Origin: Synoicihabitans lomoniglobus
Lineage (GTDB): Bacteria > Verrucomicrobiota > Verrucomicrobiia > Opitutales > Opitutaceae
Assembly (NCBI RefSeq): GCF_029023725.1
Contig: NZ_CP119075.1
Span: forward strand, 1,235,501 to 1,299,500
Direction of reading: 5' to 3'
Length of the DNA stretch: 64,000 bases
Numbering within the stretch: the first letter of the stretch is position 1; every line of letters starts with the position of its first letter. This document shows, one piece after another, positions 9,310 through 18,215 of the stretch. Made by a program: the position numbers and the translations under genes. The notes under the pieces were generated by a model, which had not been told where the DNA came from, made no database searches, and saw nothing but the letters and a program-made list of their open reading frames with translations.

Positions 9310-10524
9310 GTGAGTTCCAAATCCCGCTTCATTGGTGCCGTCGAAATTGGCACATCCAAAGTTGCCGTTCTCATCGGTGAAATCGTCAACGGCAAGAGCA
9401 TCAATTTGATCGGCTTCGGCGAATGCCAGTCGCACGGGGTCATCAAGGGCGTCGTGACGGATTTCAAGGCGGCCAGTGATGCGGCGCACACGGCGCTGAT
9501 CACGGCGGAGCAGAGTGCCGGAGTGAAGATCGATGAAGTTTACCTGGCCCAGACCGGTGGTCATCTCGAAGGGTTCTACAATCAAGCCTCGGCGAGCGTG
9601 AGCGCGGCCGACAACACGGTGAGCCAACTCGACATCGATACGGTGTGTCGTCTCGCCAAAGCCAAGGCGCTGCCCGAAGGCCGCATGGTGGTGCATCACA
9701 TCCGACGTCCGTTTCAATTGGACGGCAAAATGGTGGGCACGAATCCCGAGCACTTGAATGGCAAGCGACTCGAGGTCGGTTACTGGACCGTGCACGGGCA
9801 GGAAGCCCAGATCGCCAACAGCATCCATGTGATTCGTGGTTTTGACGTGCGCGTGGGTGACATGATTTTGTCGAGTCTCGGCGCGGGAACCATGGTGACG
9901 ACGCTGCAGGATCGGCAGCACGGGGTGCTCGTGCTCGATATCGGCGCCGGCACCACGGACTATGTGCTCTACCGCGATGGCAGTCCCTTCATGACCGGGG
10001 TGCTGCCGGTCGGCGGCACGCACATCACCAACGACCTCACGCTGGGTCTGCGGGTGACGGAGAGTCAGGCCGAGAAACTGAAGATTCGCCACGGCCGCGC
10101 GAATCAGATCACGCGTGAGAAGAGCGATCGCGTGTGGCTGAACGGCGACTTCGCCATCGGTGACCGTCAGTTCCCGCGGCAGACGATCGAGATGATTACG
10201 TCGGCACGCGTTTGGGAACTGCTTGAAATCGTGAAAAAGAAACTCGGCGCTGCGCTCAATCCCGAGCACTGCCCGGTCGGCGTCGTGCTTACTGGTGGCA
10301 CGTCGAAGCTTCCCGGCATCGCGGAGACGGCGGCAAAAGTCTTCGATCTCCCGGCCCAACTGGGAGAGTTGCCGCCGGGGGTGGATGAAAAACTTCAGGA
10401 TCCGTCGCACACCGCGGTGTTGGGTCTGTTGCACTTCGGCTTGCAAGGTCGCGCGGACGGACCCGCGACCCGTCGGACCAAACCGGGCGGACTGTTCCGC
10501 AAACTCTTCACGGTCGGATCCTGA
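9310..10524 (+). CDS. ftsA: FtsA, actin-like divisome protein
   Basis: FtsA is the actin-fold ATPase that tethers FtsZ to the membrane. The product shows GAVEIGTSKVAVLIGE (phosphate 1), a VLDIGAGTTDYVLYRDG phosphate-2 loop, VLTGGTSKLPG (adenosine site), and a C-terminal amphipathic stretch GLFRKLFTVG, the expected membrane-targeting helix. I chose GTG at 9310 (404 residues) because the family homology begins within ten residues of it and it avoids a 47-base overlap with ftsQ. An ATG at 9250 in the same frame would add 20 non-conserved residues. Neither start has a clear ribosome site. Confidence 0.95.
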   Translation: MSSKSRFIGAVEIGTSKVAVLIGEIVNGKSINLIGFGECQSHGVIKGVVTDFKAASDAAHTALITAEQSAGVKIDEVYLAQTGGHLEGFYNQASASVSAADNTVSQLDIDTVCRLAKAKALPEGRMVVHHIRRPFQLDGKMVGTNPEHLNGKRLEVGYWTVHGQEAQIANSIHVIRGFDVRVGDMILSSLGAGTMVTTLQDRQHGVLVLDIGAGTTDYVLYRDGSPFMTGVLPVGGTHITNDLTLGLRVTESQAEKLKIRHGRANQITREKSDRVWLNGDFAIGDRQFPRQTIEMITSARVWELLEIVKKKLGAALNPEHCPVGVVLTGGTSKLPGIAETAAKVFDLPAQLGELPPGVDEKLQDPSHTAVLGLLHFGLQGRADGPATRRTKPGGLFRKLFTVGS

Positions 10525-10534
10525 CCTCCACGCC

Positions 10535-11830
10535 ATGAACGCCAACGAACTTCCCCTTACGCCTTCCGCGGACGCGCTCGCCGACCGTGATGTCTCGATC
10601 AAAGTCATTGGGTTGGGGGGCGCCGGCGGCAACGCGGTCGACCGGCTCAAAATGGACAATCTCGATCGCCTGCGATTGGCTGCGATCAACACCGACCTGC
10701 AGGCGCTCAACGCCTCTCCGGTGGAGGAAAAGGTGCTTATCGGTTCGGCCGTGACGCGCGGACTGGGCGCGGGAGGCGATCCGGACTTGGGATACGAAGC
10801 CGCGGAATCGGATCGGGAAAAAATCGCGGAAGTGGTGCGCGATACGGATTTGGTTTTTCTCATCGCCGGCATGGGCGGGGGCACCGGTAGTGGCGCGGCG
10901 CCCACAGTGGCGGAGATTGCCATCGAAGCCGGCGCGCTGGTCATCGCGTTTGTCACCACGCCGTTCAGTTTCGAAGGTGGTCGGCGCACGAAACAAGCCG
11001 AGGACGGATTGTTGGCCCTGCGCCGCAGCTGCGACGCGGTGATTCCGTTGCCCAACGACATTTTGCTGCAGGAAGCCGCAGAAGGCGAAACGGCCCTCGA
11101 TTCGTTTGCCCGGGCGGATGAGTGGATCGGTCGAGCGGTGCGATCGGTTTGGGCGATGATGTATCGCACCGGTCTCATCAATCTGGACTTCGCCACGTTG
11201 CGGCAGGCGTTTCACACGCGGGGCGGGAAAACCCTGTTCGGTCTCGGCAGTGGCTCCGGCGAGACCTCGACGGCCGACGCCATCGCCAGTCTCGAGATGT
11301 GCCCGCTCCTGGCGACGCCGGAGTTTTCGCGCAAGGCCGATCGACTCCTGGTCAATATCGTGGGAGGAACCGATCTCACGCTGGCCAAGGTGAATGAAAT
11401 CATGAGTGCGGTGACCGAACGCTACGGTCGTGAATCGCATGTCATCATGGGGGCGGTCATCGACGAAGACCTGCAGGGGAGCGTGGAAATATGTGTGATC
11501 GGGACCAGCGATATTGGGGGCCGTCTGCCGCCGCGCCGTCCGGTGCCGGTGCGAGCGAAACAGGCCGCCGGCGCGCCACCCACGCCGCCGGAACCCATGC
11601 GGTCGGCCGGGGCCGAGCCGGAGGAAGTGCTGGCGGGCAAACCGTCCGCCCCAACGCGAGCGGCGGTGAAGCCCAAGCCCTCGAACGATCCGACGGCGCA
11701 GAACGAATTCTTCTTTCAAACCTTGGCCGAAAATCGCGGTCACTTTGAGCGCACCGATCGGAATCTGTTCGAGGGGCAGGATCTGGATGTGCCGACCTAC
11801 TTTCGTAAAGGTCTGAAAATCAGCCTCTAA
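10535..11830 (+). CDS. ftsZ: FtsZ, tubulin-like GTPase of the Z ring
   Basis: FtsZ polymerises into the Z ring. The 431-residue protein has the N-terminal IKVIGLGGAGGNAV, NTDLQAL, the GTP signature GMGGGTGSGAAP (~112-123), the C-terminal domain to ~325, a Pro/Ala-rich linker (~330-395) and a C-terminal tail DVPTYFRKGLKISL that fits the conserved FtsA-binding peptide. In the T7 loop, E. coli has NVDFAD with catalytic Asp209 and Asp212; here it is N216-L-D218-F-A-T221, so the second Asp is Thr. ATG at 10535 is 10 bases after ftsA. The frame is open upstream inside ftsA but only as a shadow. Confidence 0.97.
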   Translation: MNANELPLTPSADALADRDVSIKVIGLGGAGGNAVDRLKMDNLDRLRLAAINTDLQALNASPVEEKVLIGSAVTRGLGAGGDPDLGYEAAESDREKIAEVVRDTDLVFLIAGMGGGTGSGAAPTVAEIAIEAGALVIAFVTTPFSFEGGRRTKQAEDGLLALRRSCDAVIPLPNDILLQEAAEGETALDSFARADEWIGRAVRSVWAMMYRTGLINLDFATLRQAFHTRGGKTLFGLGSGSGETSTADAIASLEMCPLLATPEFSRKADRLLVNIVGGTDLTLAKVNEIMSAVTERYGRESHVIMGAVIDEDLQGSVEICVIGTSDIGGRLPPRRPVPVRAKQAAGAPPTPPEPMRSAGAEPEEVLAGKPSAPTRAAVKPKPSNDPTAQNEFFFQTLAENRGHFERTDRNLFEGQDLDVPTYFRKGLKISL

Positions 11831-11876
11831 AGGACGGCGGATTTTCGGGTAAAGTTTACTCGTGCTTAACAAAGCC

Positions 11877-11894
11877 TCCCCTTGGCAACGGGGA
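11877..11894 (+). other. Small hairpin in the ftsZ-obgE gap
   Basis: tcccc (11877-11881) pairs with gggga (11890-11894) around an 8-base loop, just ahead of obgE. An 11-base palindrome, gtaaagtttac, lies at 11849-11859. There is no T-run, so it is not a typical terminator; it could affect obgE translation or mark the end of the dcw transcript. Confidence 0.35.
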
Positions 11895-11916
11895 TTGAAT
11901 GTGCACGATCGGCGGC

Positions 11917-12939
11917 ATGTTTATCGATGAATGCGTGATCAAAGCTGCAGCAGGCGACGGAGGTCGGGGCTGTATCAGTTTTCGGCGCGAAAAATTTGAA
12001 CCCTTCGGCGGACCCAACGGCGGTGATGGCGGCAAAGGCGGCGACGTCGTGCTGCGCGGGGACGACAACACCAACAACCTGATCGACTATAAATACAAAC
12101 CGCATTGGCGCGGCGAGCGAGGCGAGCACGGTTTGGGCAAGGATTGCAACGGGCGCGAAGGCAAACCCGCGATCCTGCGCGTTCCTCTGGGCACGATTGT
12201 GACCGATGAGGAAACGGGGCAAGTCGTGGCCGAAGTCATCACGCACGGTCAGGATGTCGTCCTGCGCAAAGGGGGCAACGGCGGTTGGGGAAACACCCAT
12301 TTCAAGTCATCGGTCAATCGTGCGCCGCGCCGCGCCAACCCGGGCGACGAGGGTGAAACGGGCGTCTATCGGCTCGTGTTGAAGAGTATCGCCGATGTGG
12401 GACTCGTGGGGTTTCCCAACGCGGGAAAGTCCTCGCTCACCACCCGCATCACGCAGGCGCGTCCCCGCACCGCGGCTTATCCGTTCACCACGCTGCATCC
12501 GCAGATCGGCGTGATTCACTACCCCGATGAATACGATCGTCTGCTGTTGGCGGACGTGCCGGGATTGATTGAGGGGGCCAGTGACAATCGCGGCCTGGGC
12601 CATCGTTTTCTCCGTCACATCGAGCGCTGCGCCGTCCTGATGTTCATGATTGATATGGCCGCGGTCGACGGGCGCGATCCCCGTGACGACTACGCCACTT
12701 TGCTGGGCGAACTCGAAGCCTATGACGCCAAGTTGATGGACAAGCCCCGCGTGGTGGTGGCCAACAAAATGGACCTGCCGGAAGCGAAGGCCTGGCTGAC
12801 GAAGTTCAAGCGTCGGCACAAAGTCGAAGTCGTGCCCATTTCGTGCGAGTCCGGTGATGGATTGGACCAGTTGAAAACCACGTTGCGCGATCGGGTGCGT
12901 GCTCCGGCCGCGGCCGCCGACACGGCCAGCGCGACTTGA
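11917..12939 (+). CDS. obgE: Obg/CgtA ribosome-associated GTPase
   Basis: Obg GTPases assist large-subunit assembly and link it to growth state. The protein starts with the glycine-rich Obg fold (MFIDECVIKAAAGDGGRG, SFRREKFEPFGGPNGG, to ~155), then the G domain: G1 GFPNAGKSS, a YPFTTLHP switch, G3 DVPGLIEGA, G4 NKMDL and a G5-like region. There is no long C-terminal extension. I chose ATG 11917 because Obg proteins begin MF(I/V)D; an ATG at 11899 (6 residues longer) is preceded by a better purine-rich site (gggg) and cannot be excluded. It follows ftsZ by under 90 bases. Confidence 0.95.
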   Translation: MFIDECVIKAAAGDGGRGCISFRREKFEPFGGPNGGDGGKGGDVVLRGDDNTNNLIDYKYKPHWRGERGEHGLGKDCNGREGKPAILRVPLGTIVTDEETGQVVAEVITHGQDVVLRKGGNGGWGNTHFKSSVNRAPRRANPGDEGETGVYRLVLKSIADVGLVGFPNAGKSSLTTRITQARPRTAAYPFTTLHPQIGVIHYPDEYDRLLLADVPGLIEGASDNRGLGHRFLRHIERCAVLMFMIDMAAVDGRDPRDDYATLLGELEAYDAKLMDKPRVVVANKMDLPEAKAWLTKFKRRHKVEVVPISCESGDGLDQLKTTLRDRVRAPAAAADTASAT

Positions 12940-12961
12940 ATCACCGCCCCTGTTCCAGCGT

Positions 12962-13531
12962 ATGAAACCTGCTACCCGTTCTTTGTTGATGCGTGCCAAC
13001 CGGCTGCTGGGCGCGCAATTGGTGGAGTATAATCTCATCAAGATCGATGACCTTGAAGCCGCCAATGAGAAGTTGCTCGAGTTGATCAACACCGCTCCGG
13101 TGCGGCAGCGCTCGGTGTTGGCCATTCTGGCCTACGACTTGAAGTCGGTGCGCGAGGAGGAGGTGCTGATGCATCAACGTGAGTCCGACGGCATCGGGAT
13201 CGTGGACCTGCGCCATTACGATGTGAACGAGGAGCTCAAGAACGCGCTCGATACCGAACCCTGCTGGGCGACGTGGTCGGTGCCGTTCGATGTCGAGGAG
13301 GACATGACCTTCATCGCCACGGCCTATTACCTGAGTCCGGCCGTGCGCAAGTATTGGGAGGACCAATACAATGGCAAAGTGATCTGGTATGGCACCACGA
13401 TGGAGGGATTGGCCGATTATCTGGAAGCCGCCGAAAGTGAAGCCGAAGCGAAGAAACCCGCGCCACCCAAGCCGGTCTCGCCGCCCATCGACGACGTTGC
13501 GCCGATCGCCAACCCGGAAAAGAAAGACTGA
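12962..13531 (+). CDS. Small MshEN-like (type II/IV secretion ATPase N-domain-like) protein
   Basis: This 189-residue protein has no catalytic motif. Its first ~150 residues follow the pattern of N-terminal domains of PilB/GspE/MshE ATPases: [21 protein letters not shown], then [36 protein letters not shown], and a later [15 protein letters not shown]. The tail is Glu/Lys/Pro-rich and disordered-looking. MshEN domains in known proteins bind c-di-GMP or mediate partner contacts; whether this one does is unknown. It ends 5 bases before the pilB-like gene, so it is probably a dedicated partner of that ATPase. The domain assignment is my inference from pattern. Confidence 0.6.
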   Translation: MKPATRSLLMRANRLLGAQLVEYNLIKIDDLEAANEKLLELINTAPVRQRSVLAILAYDLKSVREEEVLMHQRESDGIGIVDLRHYDVNEELKNALDTEPCWATWSVPFDVEEDMTFIATAYYLSPAVRKYWEDQYNGKVIWYGTTMEGLADYLEAAESEAEAKKPAPPKPVSPPIDDVAPIANPEKKD

Positions 13532-13536
13532 CCGCC

Positions 13537-15246
13537 ATGCCGCTCGGGAAAATTCAAACTCAAATCGTGGACGCCCTGCTGGAGGCGGAGCGACTCACGG
13601 CGGAGCAACGCCAGACCATCGCCGAAAATCCGGAGGAGTTGACCGGCGAACAACTCGACAAGCTGCTGCTCGAAGAGTTTAAGGTCACCCCGTTTCAGTT
13701 GCAGGTGGCCAAGAGCCGGGCCTTCAATTTGCCGCCGTTCAATGTCGCGCGTTACAAGTTGCACGCCGGGACGTTTGAGCGCGTGCCGGAGGATTTCTGT
13801 TTGGAGAATCGCGTGCTGCCGGTGGGCGAGGTCGGGGATCTTTTGCTGATCGCGATCTCCAATCCGTTCGAGGTAACGCTGGCGCAGAAAATTCACGAGA
13901 TGACGGGCAAGCAGGTCGTGCGCATGCTCGGCCGGGAGAGTGACATCCGGGACAAGTTCAAAAAGGACGACAGCGGTCCGACGGATTTTGCCGACGTCGT
14001 CAATGCCATCGGCATGGAGTTCGGCAGCGACGGGGAAGTCGGGGAGGACGAACTCACCGACGAGGAGTCCGGCCCGATCATCGATCTCGCCAACAAGATC
14101 ATCGAGGACGCTTATTACGCCGGCACGTCGGACATCCACGTCGAACCGTGGGAGCTCGAAGTCATTGTGCGATACCGCATTGACGGGGTGTGTCAGGAGA
14201 AACTGCGTCTGCCGGGCAAGGTGGGACCGGCGCTGATTGCGCGGCTCAAGATCATGTGCAACCTCGACATCGCCGAGCGCCGCATGCCCCAGGACGGTCG
14301 TATCGTTTTCAAACAATACACGCGCAAGGGACTCGACGTCGATTTGCGCGTTTCGACCGCCCCGCTCAATCATGGCGAGGGCGTGGTCATGCGTATTCTG
14401 GACAAACAAAAGTCGACGCTGCCGATGAACGCACTCGGGTTTTCGCCGGGCAATCTCGTCCGTTACCGCGAGTCGATCGAGCAACCCTATGGCATGATCC
14501 TGCACTGCGGTCCGACCGGCTCGGGCAAGTCGATGACCCTATATTCGGCACTCAACGAAATCAATGCGCCGGATATCGTCATCCGCACCGCCGAGGATCC
14601 GATCGAGTATACGCTTGAGGGCATCAACCAGATGCAGATGCACCGCCAGATCGGCCTGACCTTTGCGACCGCGCTGCGCGCGTTTTTGCGGCAGGACCCC
14701 GACATCATTCTGGTGGGTGAAATTCGTGACAAGGAAACGGCCAACATCGCGGTGGAGGCCGCGTTGACCGGTCACTTGTTGATCTCCACGCTCCACACCA
14801 ACGATGCGCCTTCCACGGTCGCTCGTCTCACGGACATGGGCGTGGAACCGTTCATGATTTCGTCGTCCCTGGTCTGCGTGTGCGCGCAGCGGCTCATGCG
14901 TCGCGTGTGCAAACAGTGCCGCCAACCGATCGAACCGGAGGGGCGCATCAAGGACATTCTCGAAACCGCCATCGGGTGGAGCGGCCAGATTTACAAGGCC
15001 AACCCGACGGGCTGTCCGAAGTGCAACGGATCGGGTTACAAAGGCCGCGTGGGTATCCACGAACTGATGACGATGAGCCCGGAGCTGATTGATGGCATCA
15101 ACAAGGAGGCCGAAACCGCGACGCTCAAGAAGCTCGCGATCGCCGCGGGCATGCAGACGTTGCACCAAGACTCCATGTTGAAGGTCAAAGAGGGCATTTC
15201 CACCATCGAGGAGGCGCTGTCGCACGTGCCTCCGGACATGGCGTAA
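13537..15246 (+). CDS. pilB: PilB/GspE-type assembly ATPase
   Basis: Hexameric ATPase driving type IV pilus or type II secretion pseudopilus assembly. Of its 569 residues, ~1-150 form the N-terminal MshEN-like region. The core has [15 protein letters not shown] (Walker A), an Asp box [31 protein letters not shown] (Walker B), and the His box ISTLHTNDA. Near the C-terminus the zinc four-Cys motif is complete: CKQC then [12 protein letters not shown]. No pilin, PilC or PilT genes lie nearby, so pilus versus type II secretion cannot be decided. It starts 5 bases after the MshEN-like gene. Confidence 0.9.
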   Translation: MPLGKIQTQIVDALLEAERLTAEQRQTIAENPEELTGEQLDKLLLEEFKVTPFQLQVAKSRAFNLPPFNVARYKLHAGTFERVPEDFCLENRVLPVGEVGDLLLIAISNPFEVTLAQKIHEMTGKQVVRMLGRESDIRDKFKKDDSGPTDFADVVNAIGMEFGSDGEVGEDELTDEESGPIIDLANKIIEDAYYAGTSDIHVEPWELEVIVRYRIDGVCQEKLRLPGKVGPALIARLKIMCNLDIAERRMPQDGRIVFKQYTRKGLDVDLRVSTAPLNHGEGVVMRILDKQKSTLPMNALGFSPGNLVRYRESIEQPYGMILHCGPTGSGKSMTLYSALNEINAPDIVIRTAEDPIEYTLEGINQMQMHRQIGLTFATALRAFLRQDPDIILVGEIRDKETANIAVEAALTGHLLISTLHTNDAPSTVARLTDMGVEPFMISSSLVCVCAQRLMRRVCKQCRQPIEPEGRIKDILETAIGWSGQIYKANPTGCPKCNGSGYKGRVGIHELMTMSPELIDGINKEAETATLKKLAIAAGMQTLHQDSMLKVKEGISTIEEALSHVPPDMA

Positions 15247-15260
15247 CCGCCGTCGTTGTC

Positions 15261-15902
15261 GTGAGCACCCTTGGGTGGGAGTTTGGCGCGGTGACCTTGG
15301 CCCATGCCCTGGCGGTTGCCAGTCCCGGTCCGGATTTTGCGTTGGTGTTGCGGCAAAGCATGCGGCATGGGCGGACCACCGCCCTGGCCAGCGCGAGTGG
15401 CATCGGGGCGGGGATTTTGGTGCACGCCACCTATTCGGTGCTGGGGATCGGACTCATGGTGCAGAAAACGCCCACGCTGTTCGCGACCTTAAAATATGTG
15501 AGCGCGGCGTATTTTTTGTGGTTGGGGTGGGGCGCGTGGCGTGCGAGCTTCCAACCGGGCGGAGGAGACGGGGCCGCGAGCGTCGCGCCGCCGCATCCGC
15601 GCAAGGCGTGGTGGCGCGGATTTTTCACCAACGTGCTCAACCTGAAAGCGTCGTTGTTTTTTGTCGCACTGTTTTCCGTCGTGGTTGATCCCGCCACGCC
15701 CCGCTGGGTGCAAGGTGCCTACGGGGTGTGGATGGCGCTCACCACCACCGCCTGGTTTTCATTGGTGGCGATCGTGTTTACCCGACCGGCCGTGAATCGC
15801 GGATATCACCGCCTGCAGCCCGTGATTGATCGGGCGATGGGCACGATTTTTATTCTCTTCGCCATGAACTTGTGGCTCAGCGAGTTGATTGTTTCCGGCT
15901 GA
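15261..15902 (+). CDS. LysE/RhtB-family amino acid exporter
   Basis: A 213-residue inner-membrane protein with about six helices. It starts in the family manner: LAHALAVASPGPDFALVLRQSMRHGR, then GIGAGILVHATYSVLGIG, and YFLWLGWGAWRA. Family members export amino acids or their derivatives (lysine, homoserine, threonine); the substrate here cannot be read. The start is GTG at 15261, 14 bases after the pilB-like gene. Confidence 0.88.
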   Translation: MSTLGWEFGAVTLAHALAVASPGPDFALVLRQSMRHGRTTALASASGIGAGILVHATYSVLGIGLMVQKTPTLFATLKYVSAAYFLWLGWGAWRASFQPGGGDGAASVAPPHPRKAWWRGFFTNVLNLKASLFFVALFSVVVDPATPRWVQGAYGVWMALTTTAWFSLVAIVFTRPAVNRGYHRLQPVIDRAMGTIFILFAMNLWLSELIVSG

Positions 15903-16127
15903 GGCAGTAATATATTTCATTCGCTGAAATGGCTGAATTCGTTGACCTCGGGAATCGAGGCTCTACACCGTTCGGCCTTTGACAAACCCCCATCGACCGT
16001 TCGCGCGGCGACGTCACCAGAATTTGGTGACAACCCCTCACCCCGTTTTGCCGCGCCCCGCCGATTGCTGATAGTCGACCTCCGGGTCGTCGAGGTGAGC
16101 GGCTTGGTCACTGCCCGCAACCGTGCC
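15903..16127. other. Intergenic region upstream of the symporter/carbamoyl operon
   Basis: These 225 bases carry no coding sequence that I can support, though an open frame runs through from 15942. A perfect -35-like TTGACA at 15979-15984 has no good -10 partner at 16-18 bases. An AT-rich patch at ~15909-15921 is another place to look for the promoter. Confidence 0.3.
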
Positions 16128-16631
16128 ATGTTATTATTCAACGCTCCGACGCCGCGGAGCTTCCTGTTCGCAGTGCTTTGCTGCGCGGGAGGCTTTTCGC
16201 TGGGCGCCGCTCCCCGTCCCATTGATTTCCTTGATCGTCCCGTCGAGGGCACGCCGATGGCGTCCTCCGACGGCACCATCACGCTGACGTGGCCTGAGCC
16301 CGCGCCGGCCCACCGGGTCGAATTGGAGCAGGCGCCGACCGTAAGTTTTGTGGCTCCGTTCGTGCGCTATCGGGGCCGGGACACCGGCTCGGTGCTCACC
16401 GGTTTGGCGGAAGGTTCGCACTACTTTCGGCTGCGCCTGGTGGATGCAGCAGGGGAAGCCGGCGCATGGTCGGAACCCATCGCGGCTGAGGTCGTGTTCA
16501 TGGATCGCGGCCACCTCTTCTGGCTGCTTTCACTGGGTGGAATCGTGGCAACGATGACGATGGGGGCCATTGTGATCGGCCATTTCCGCGCTCCGGCTGC
16601 AGGGTCCAACAAAACGGAGGTGTCGGCATGA
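16128..16631 (+). CDS. FN3-like protein with signal peptide and C-terminal membrane anchor
   Basis: The 167-residue product has a signal peptide (~1-28, LLF...FLFAVLCCAGGFSLGAA), a ~90-residue extracytoplasmic part of fibronectin type III pattern (ITLTWPEPAPAHRVELEQ, then GLAEGSHYFRLRLVDAAGEAGAWSEP), and one membrane helix (~130-152) with a short tail. Its stop overlaps the symporter ATG by 4 bases, which points to coupled translation and a shared complex. The ATG at 16128 was chosen because it opens directly on the signal peptide; the frame is open further up without meaning. I infer a substrate-presenting or accessory subunit of the symporter; no homolog of known function is recognised. Confidence 0.75.
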   Translation: MLLFNAPTPRSFLFAVLCCAGGFSLGAAPRPIDFLDRPVEGTPMASSDGTITLTWPEPAPAHRVELEQAPTVSFVAPFVRYRGRDTGSVLTGLAEGSHYFRLRLVDAAGEAGAWSEPIAAEVVFMDRGHLFWLLSLGGIVATMTMGAIVIGHFRAPAAGSNKTEVSA

Positions 16632-18052
16632 TCGCGGCCTCGATTTCAGCTTCCACCGGTTGGGCGATCGTGATCGGACTCGGCGTGATCTGGGTGCTGC
16701 TGGGTCTCTATTGGGGACGCAAGGCGCAGACTTCCGAAGGCTTCATTTTGGCCGGCCGCAACGTAGGGCTGTCGCTGGGATCGGCGACCGCCATGGCAAC
16801 CTGGGTGACCTCCAACACCACGATGCTGGCGCCGGTGCTGGCCCTGACGCTCGGGGTGTGGGGCATGGTGGCCTATTCGACGGCGAGTTTTGGCCTGCTG
16901 TTGTTCGCGCCGATGGCGGTGCGCATTTGCAAGCTGTTGCCCGCGGGACACACGGCGGGAGATTTCTTCCGGCTGCGTTACGGTCGGGTCGGGTGGACGT
17001 TGTTCCTGCTGATCACGATGCTGTATTCGCTGTCGTGGTTGGTGAGCATGGCGATCGCGGGCGGTGACCTGTTGGAGGCACTGGCAGGCATTCCTTATCT
17101 CCAAGGCATGACGCTGATTCTGGTGGTTTGTGTGCTCTACACGTTGTTTGGCGGACTCTACGCGGTGATCGGCACCGACTTCATCCAAAGTCTGATCATT
17201 CTGGTGGGCATCGTTTTCATCGGCGGACTGGTGGCCGCCCAGCTCGATTTCGATCTGGCGTATGAACACATCCGCACGCAGCAGCCGTCGCTGCTGAAGT
17301 TTGTGATGCCGGCGGCGCTGCTGGCGGTGTTCAACAACATGTTGTTCGGCTTCGGCGAGGTGTTTCACAACAACGTGTGGTGGTCGCGGGCATTTGCGAT
17401 GCGGCCGGGCGTTGCCCCGAAGGCATTTTTCCTGTCGGGCTTGTTGTGGTTCCCGATTCCGATTGCGGCCGGTTTCATCGCGTTGGCGGCGGGACCGCTC
17501 GGCATTAACATCGCGGAGAGTAATCAGACGGGTCCGCTGGTCGCCACCACCGTGATGGAAAACGCGGGATTGGGCGCGTTCGCCGGGGTAGTGATTCTGA
17601 TCGTTTTGTTCTGCTCGATGGCCTCCTCCATCGACTCCCTGTTGGCGGCGACATCCGACCTGTTGCTCAAGGACGTGCACGGTGGATTGCTCAAACGTGA
17701 ATTGCCGGAGCGCGGCTTTCGCAAGATCACCGGCACGGTAATTCTGATCGTCGGCGCCCTGACCTGGCTGCTCGCGGCCCCGCATTGGCCGATTATCGAG
17801 GCGCTGTTTATTTCCGGTCCGCTCGTCGCCAGTTTGATCTGGCCCGTCATCGGCGGCCTTTTTTGGCGCGGACTCAATCGTCCGCTGGTCCTCACCGGCA
17901 TCGTGCTCGGCTGCACGTTGGGGGTGACCGCCTACTTCACGTTGGGATGGTTCACGGCCTCTTTGGTCGGCGCGGCCGTTTCCATGTTGTTCACCATCGC
18001 GGCGCGTTACATCGCGCCGAAACCGTTCGCCGAAAACGCGGTCAGTGTCTGA
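16628..18052 (+). CDS. Sodium:solute symporter (SSS family)
   Basis: A 474-residue inner-membrane transporter with ~13 helices of the LeuT-type SSS fold. Diagnostic parts are SEGFILAGRNVGLSLGSATAMATW near the N-terminus, YTLFGGLYAVIGTDFIQSLIIL in the middle, and CSMASSIDSLLAATSDLLLKD toward the Na2 site (Ser/Ser/Asp). Within SSS, the ATW-type second-helix segment reminds me of urea/polyamine (DUR3-like) members more than of proline or glucose ones; this is a weak impression. Upstream is the FN3-like protein (4-base overlap), downstream a 39-residue membrane peptide and genes for carbamoyl/amide chemistry, so a ureido or amide substrate is plausible. Confidence 0.9.
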   Translation: MIAASISASTGWAIVIGLGVIWVLLGLYWGRKAQTSEGFILAGRNVGLSLGSATAMATWVTSNTTMLAPVLALTLGVWGMVAYSTASFGLLLFAPMAVRICKLLPAGHTAGDFFRLRYGRVGWTLFLLITMLYSLSWLVSMAIAGGDLLEALAGIPYLQGMTLILVVCVLYTLFGGLYAVIGTDFIQSLIILVGIVFIGGLVAAQLDFDLAYEHIRTQQPSLLKFVMPAALLAVFNNMLFGFGEVFHNNVWWSRAFAMRPGVAPKAFFLSGLLWFPIPIAAGFIALAAGPLGINIAESNQTGPLVATTVMENAGLGAFAGVVILIVLFCSMASSIDSLLAATSDLLLKDVHGGLLKRELPERGFRKITGTVILIVGALTWLLAAPHWPIIEALFISGPLVASLIWPVIGGLFWRGLNRPLVLTGIVLGCTLGVTAYFTLGWFTASLVGAAVSMLFTIAARYIAPKPFAENAVSV

Positions 18053-18074
18053 TTCGTCCACCCTTCATCCGACC

Positions 18075-18194
18075 ATGTTCCCTCAAGCATTCCTTCATTT
18101 TCTCATCACCCTGTCGCTGATCTGGACGGCGGCCGGAGCCGTGACCCTCGTGGTCCTGCTGATCCTCGACTACAAGCAGGGGAAGCTCTGGTAG
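18075..18194 (+). CDS. 39-residue single-helix membrane peptide after the symporter
   Basis: The frame begins MFPQAFLHFLITLSLIWT, forms one hydrophobic helix of ~25 residues, and ends LDYKQGKLW with a positively charged tail. It lies 22 bases after the symporter stop and 21 bases before the carbamoyltransferase start. Many SSS symporters have a tiny single-helix companion encoded next to them, so this is probably a symporter accessory subunit. It is too short for ordinary ORF cut-offs. The evidence is topology and position only. Confidence 0.7.
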   Translation: MFPQAFLHFLITLSLIWTAAGAVTLVVLLILDYKQGKLW

Positions 18195-18215
18195 CGCCAT
18201 CAACTCCGTATTCCC

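Noticed and set aside
9301-11196. Long antisense open frame (631 codons) opposite ftsA/ftsZ
   Set aside because: High-GC shadow frame. Its translation is low-complexity, rich in Arg, His and Ser, with no domain, and the + strand genes are unambiguous. The same holds for 16646-18061, 33892-36072 and 1525-2361 on the minus strand.
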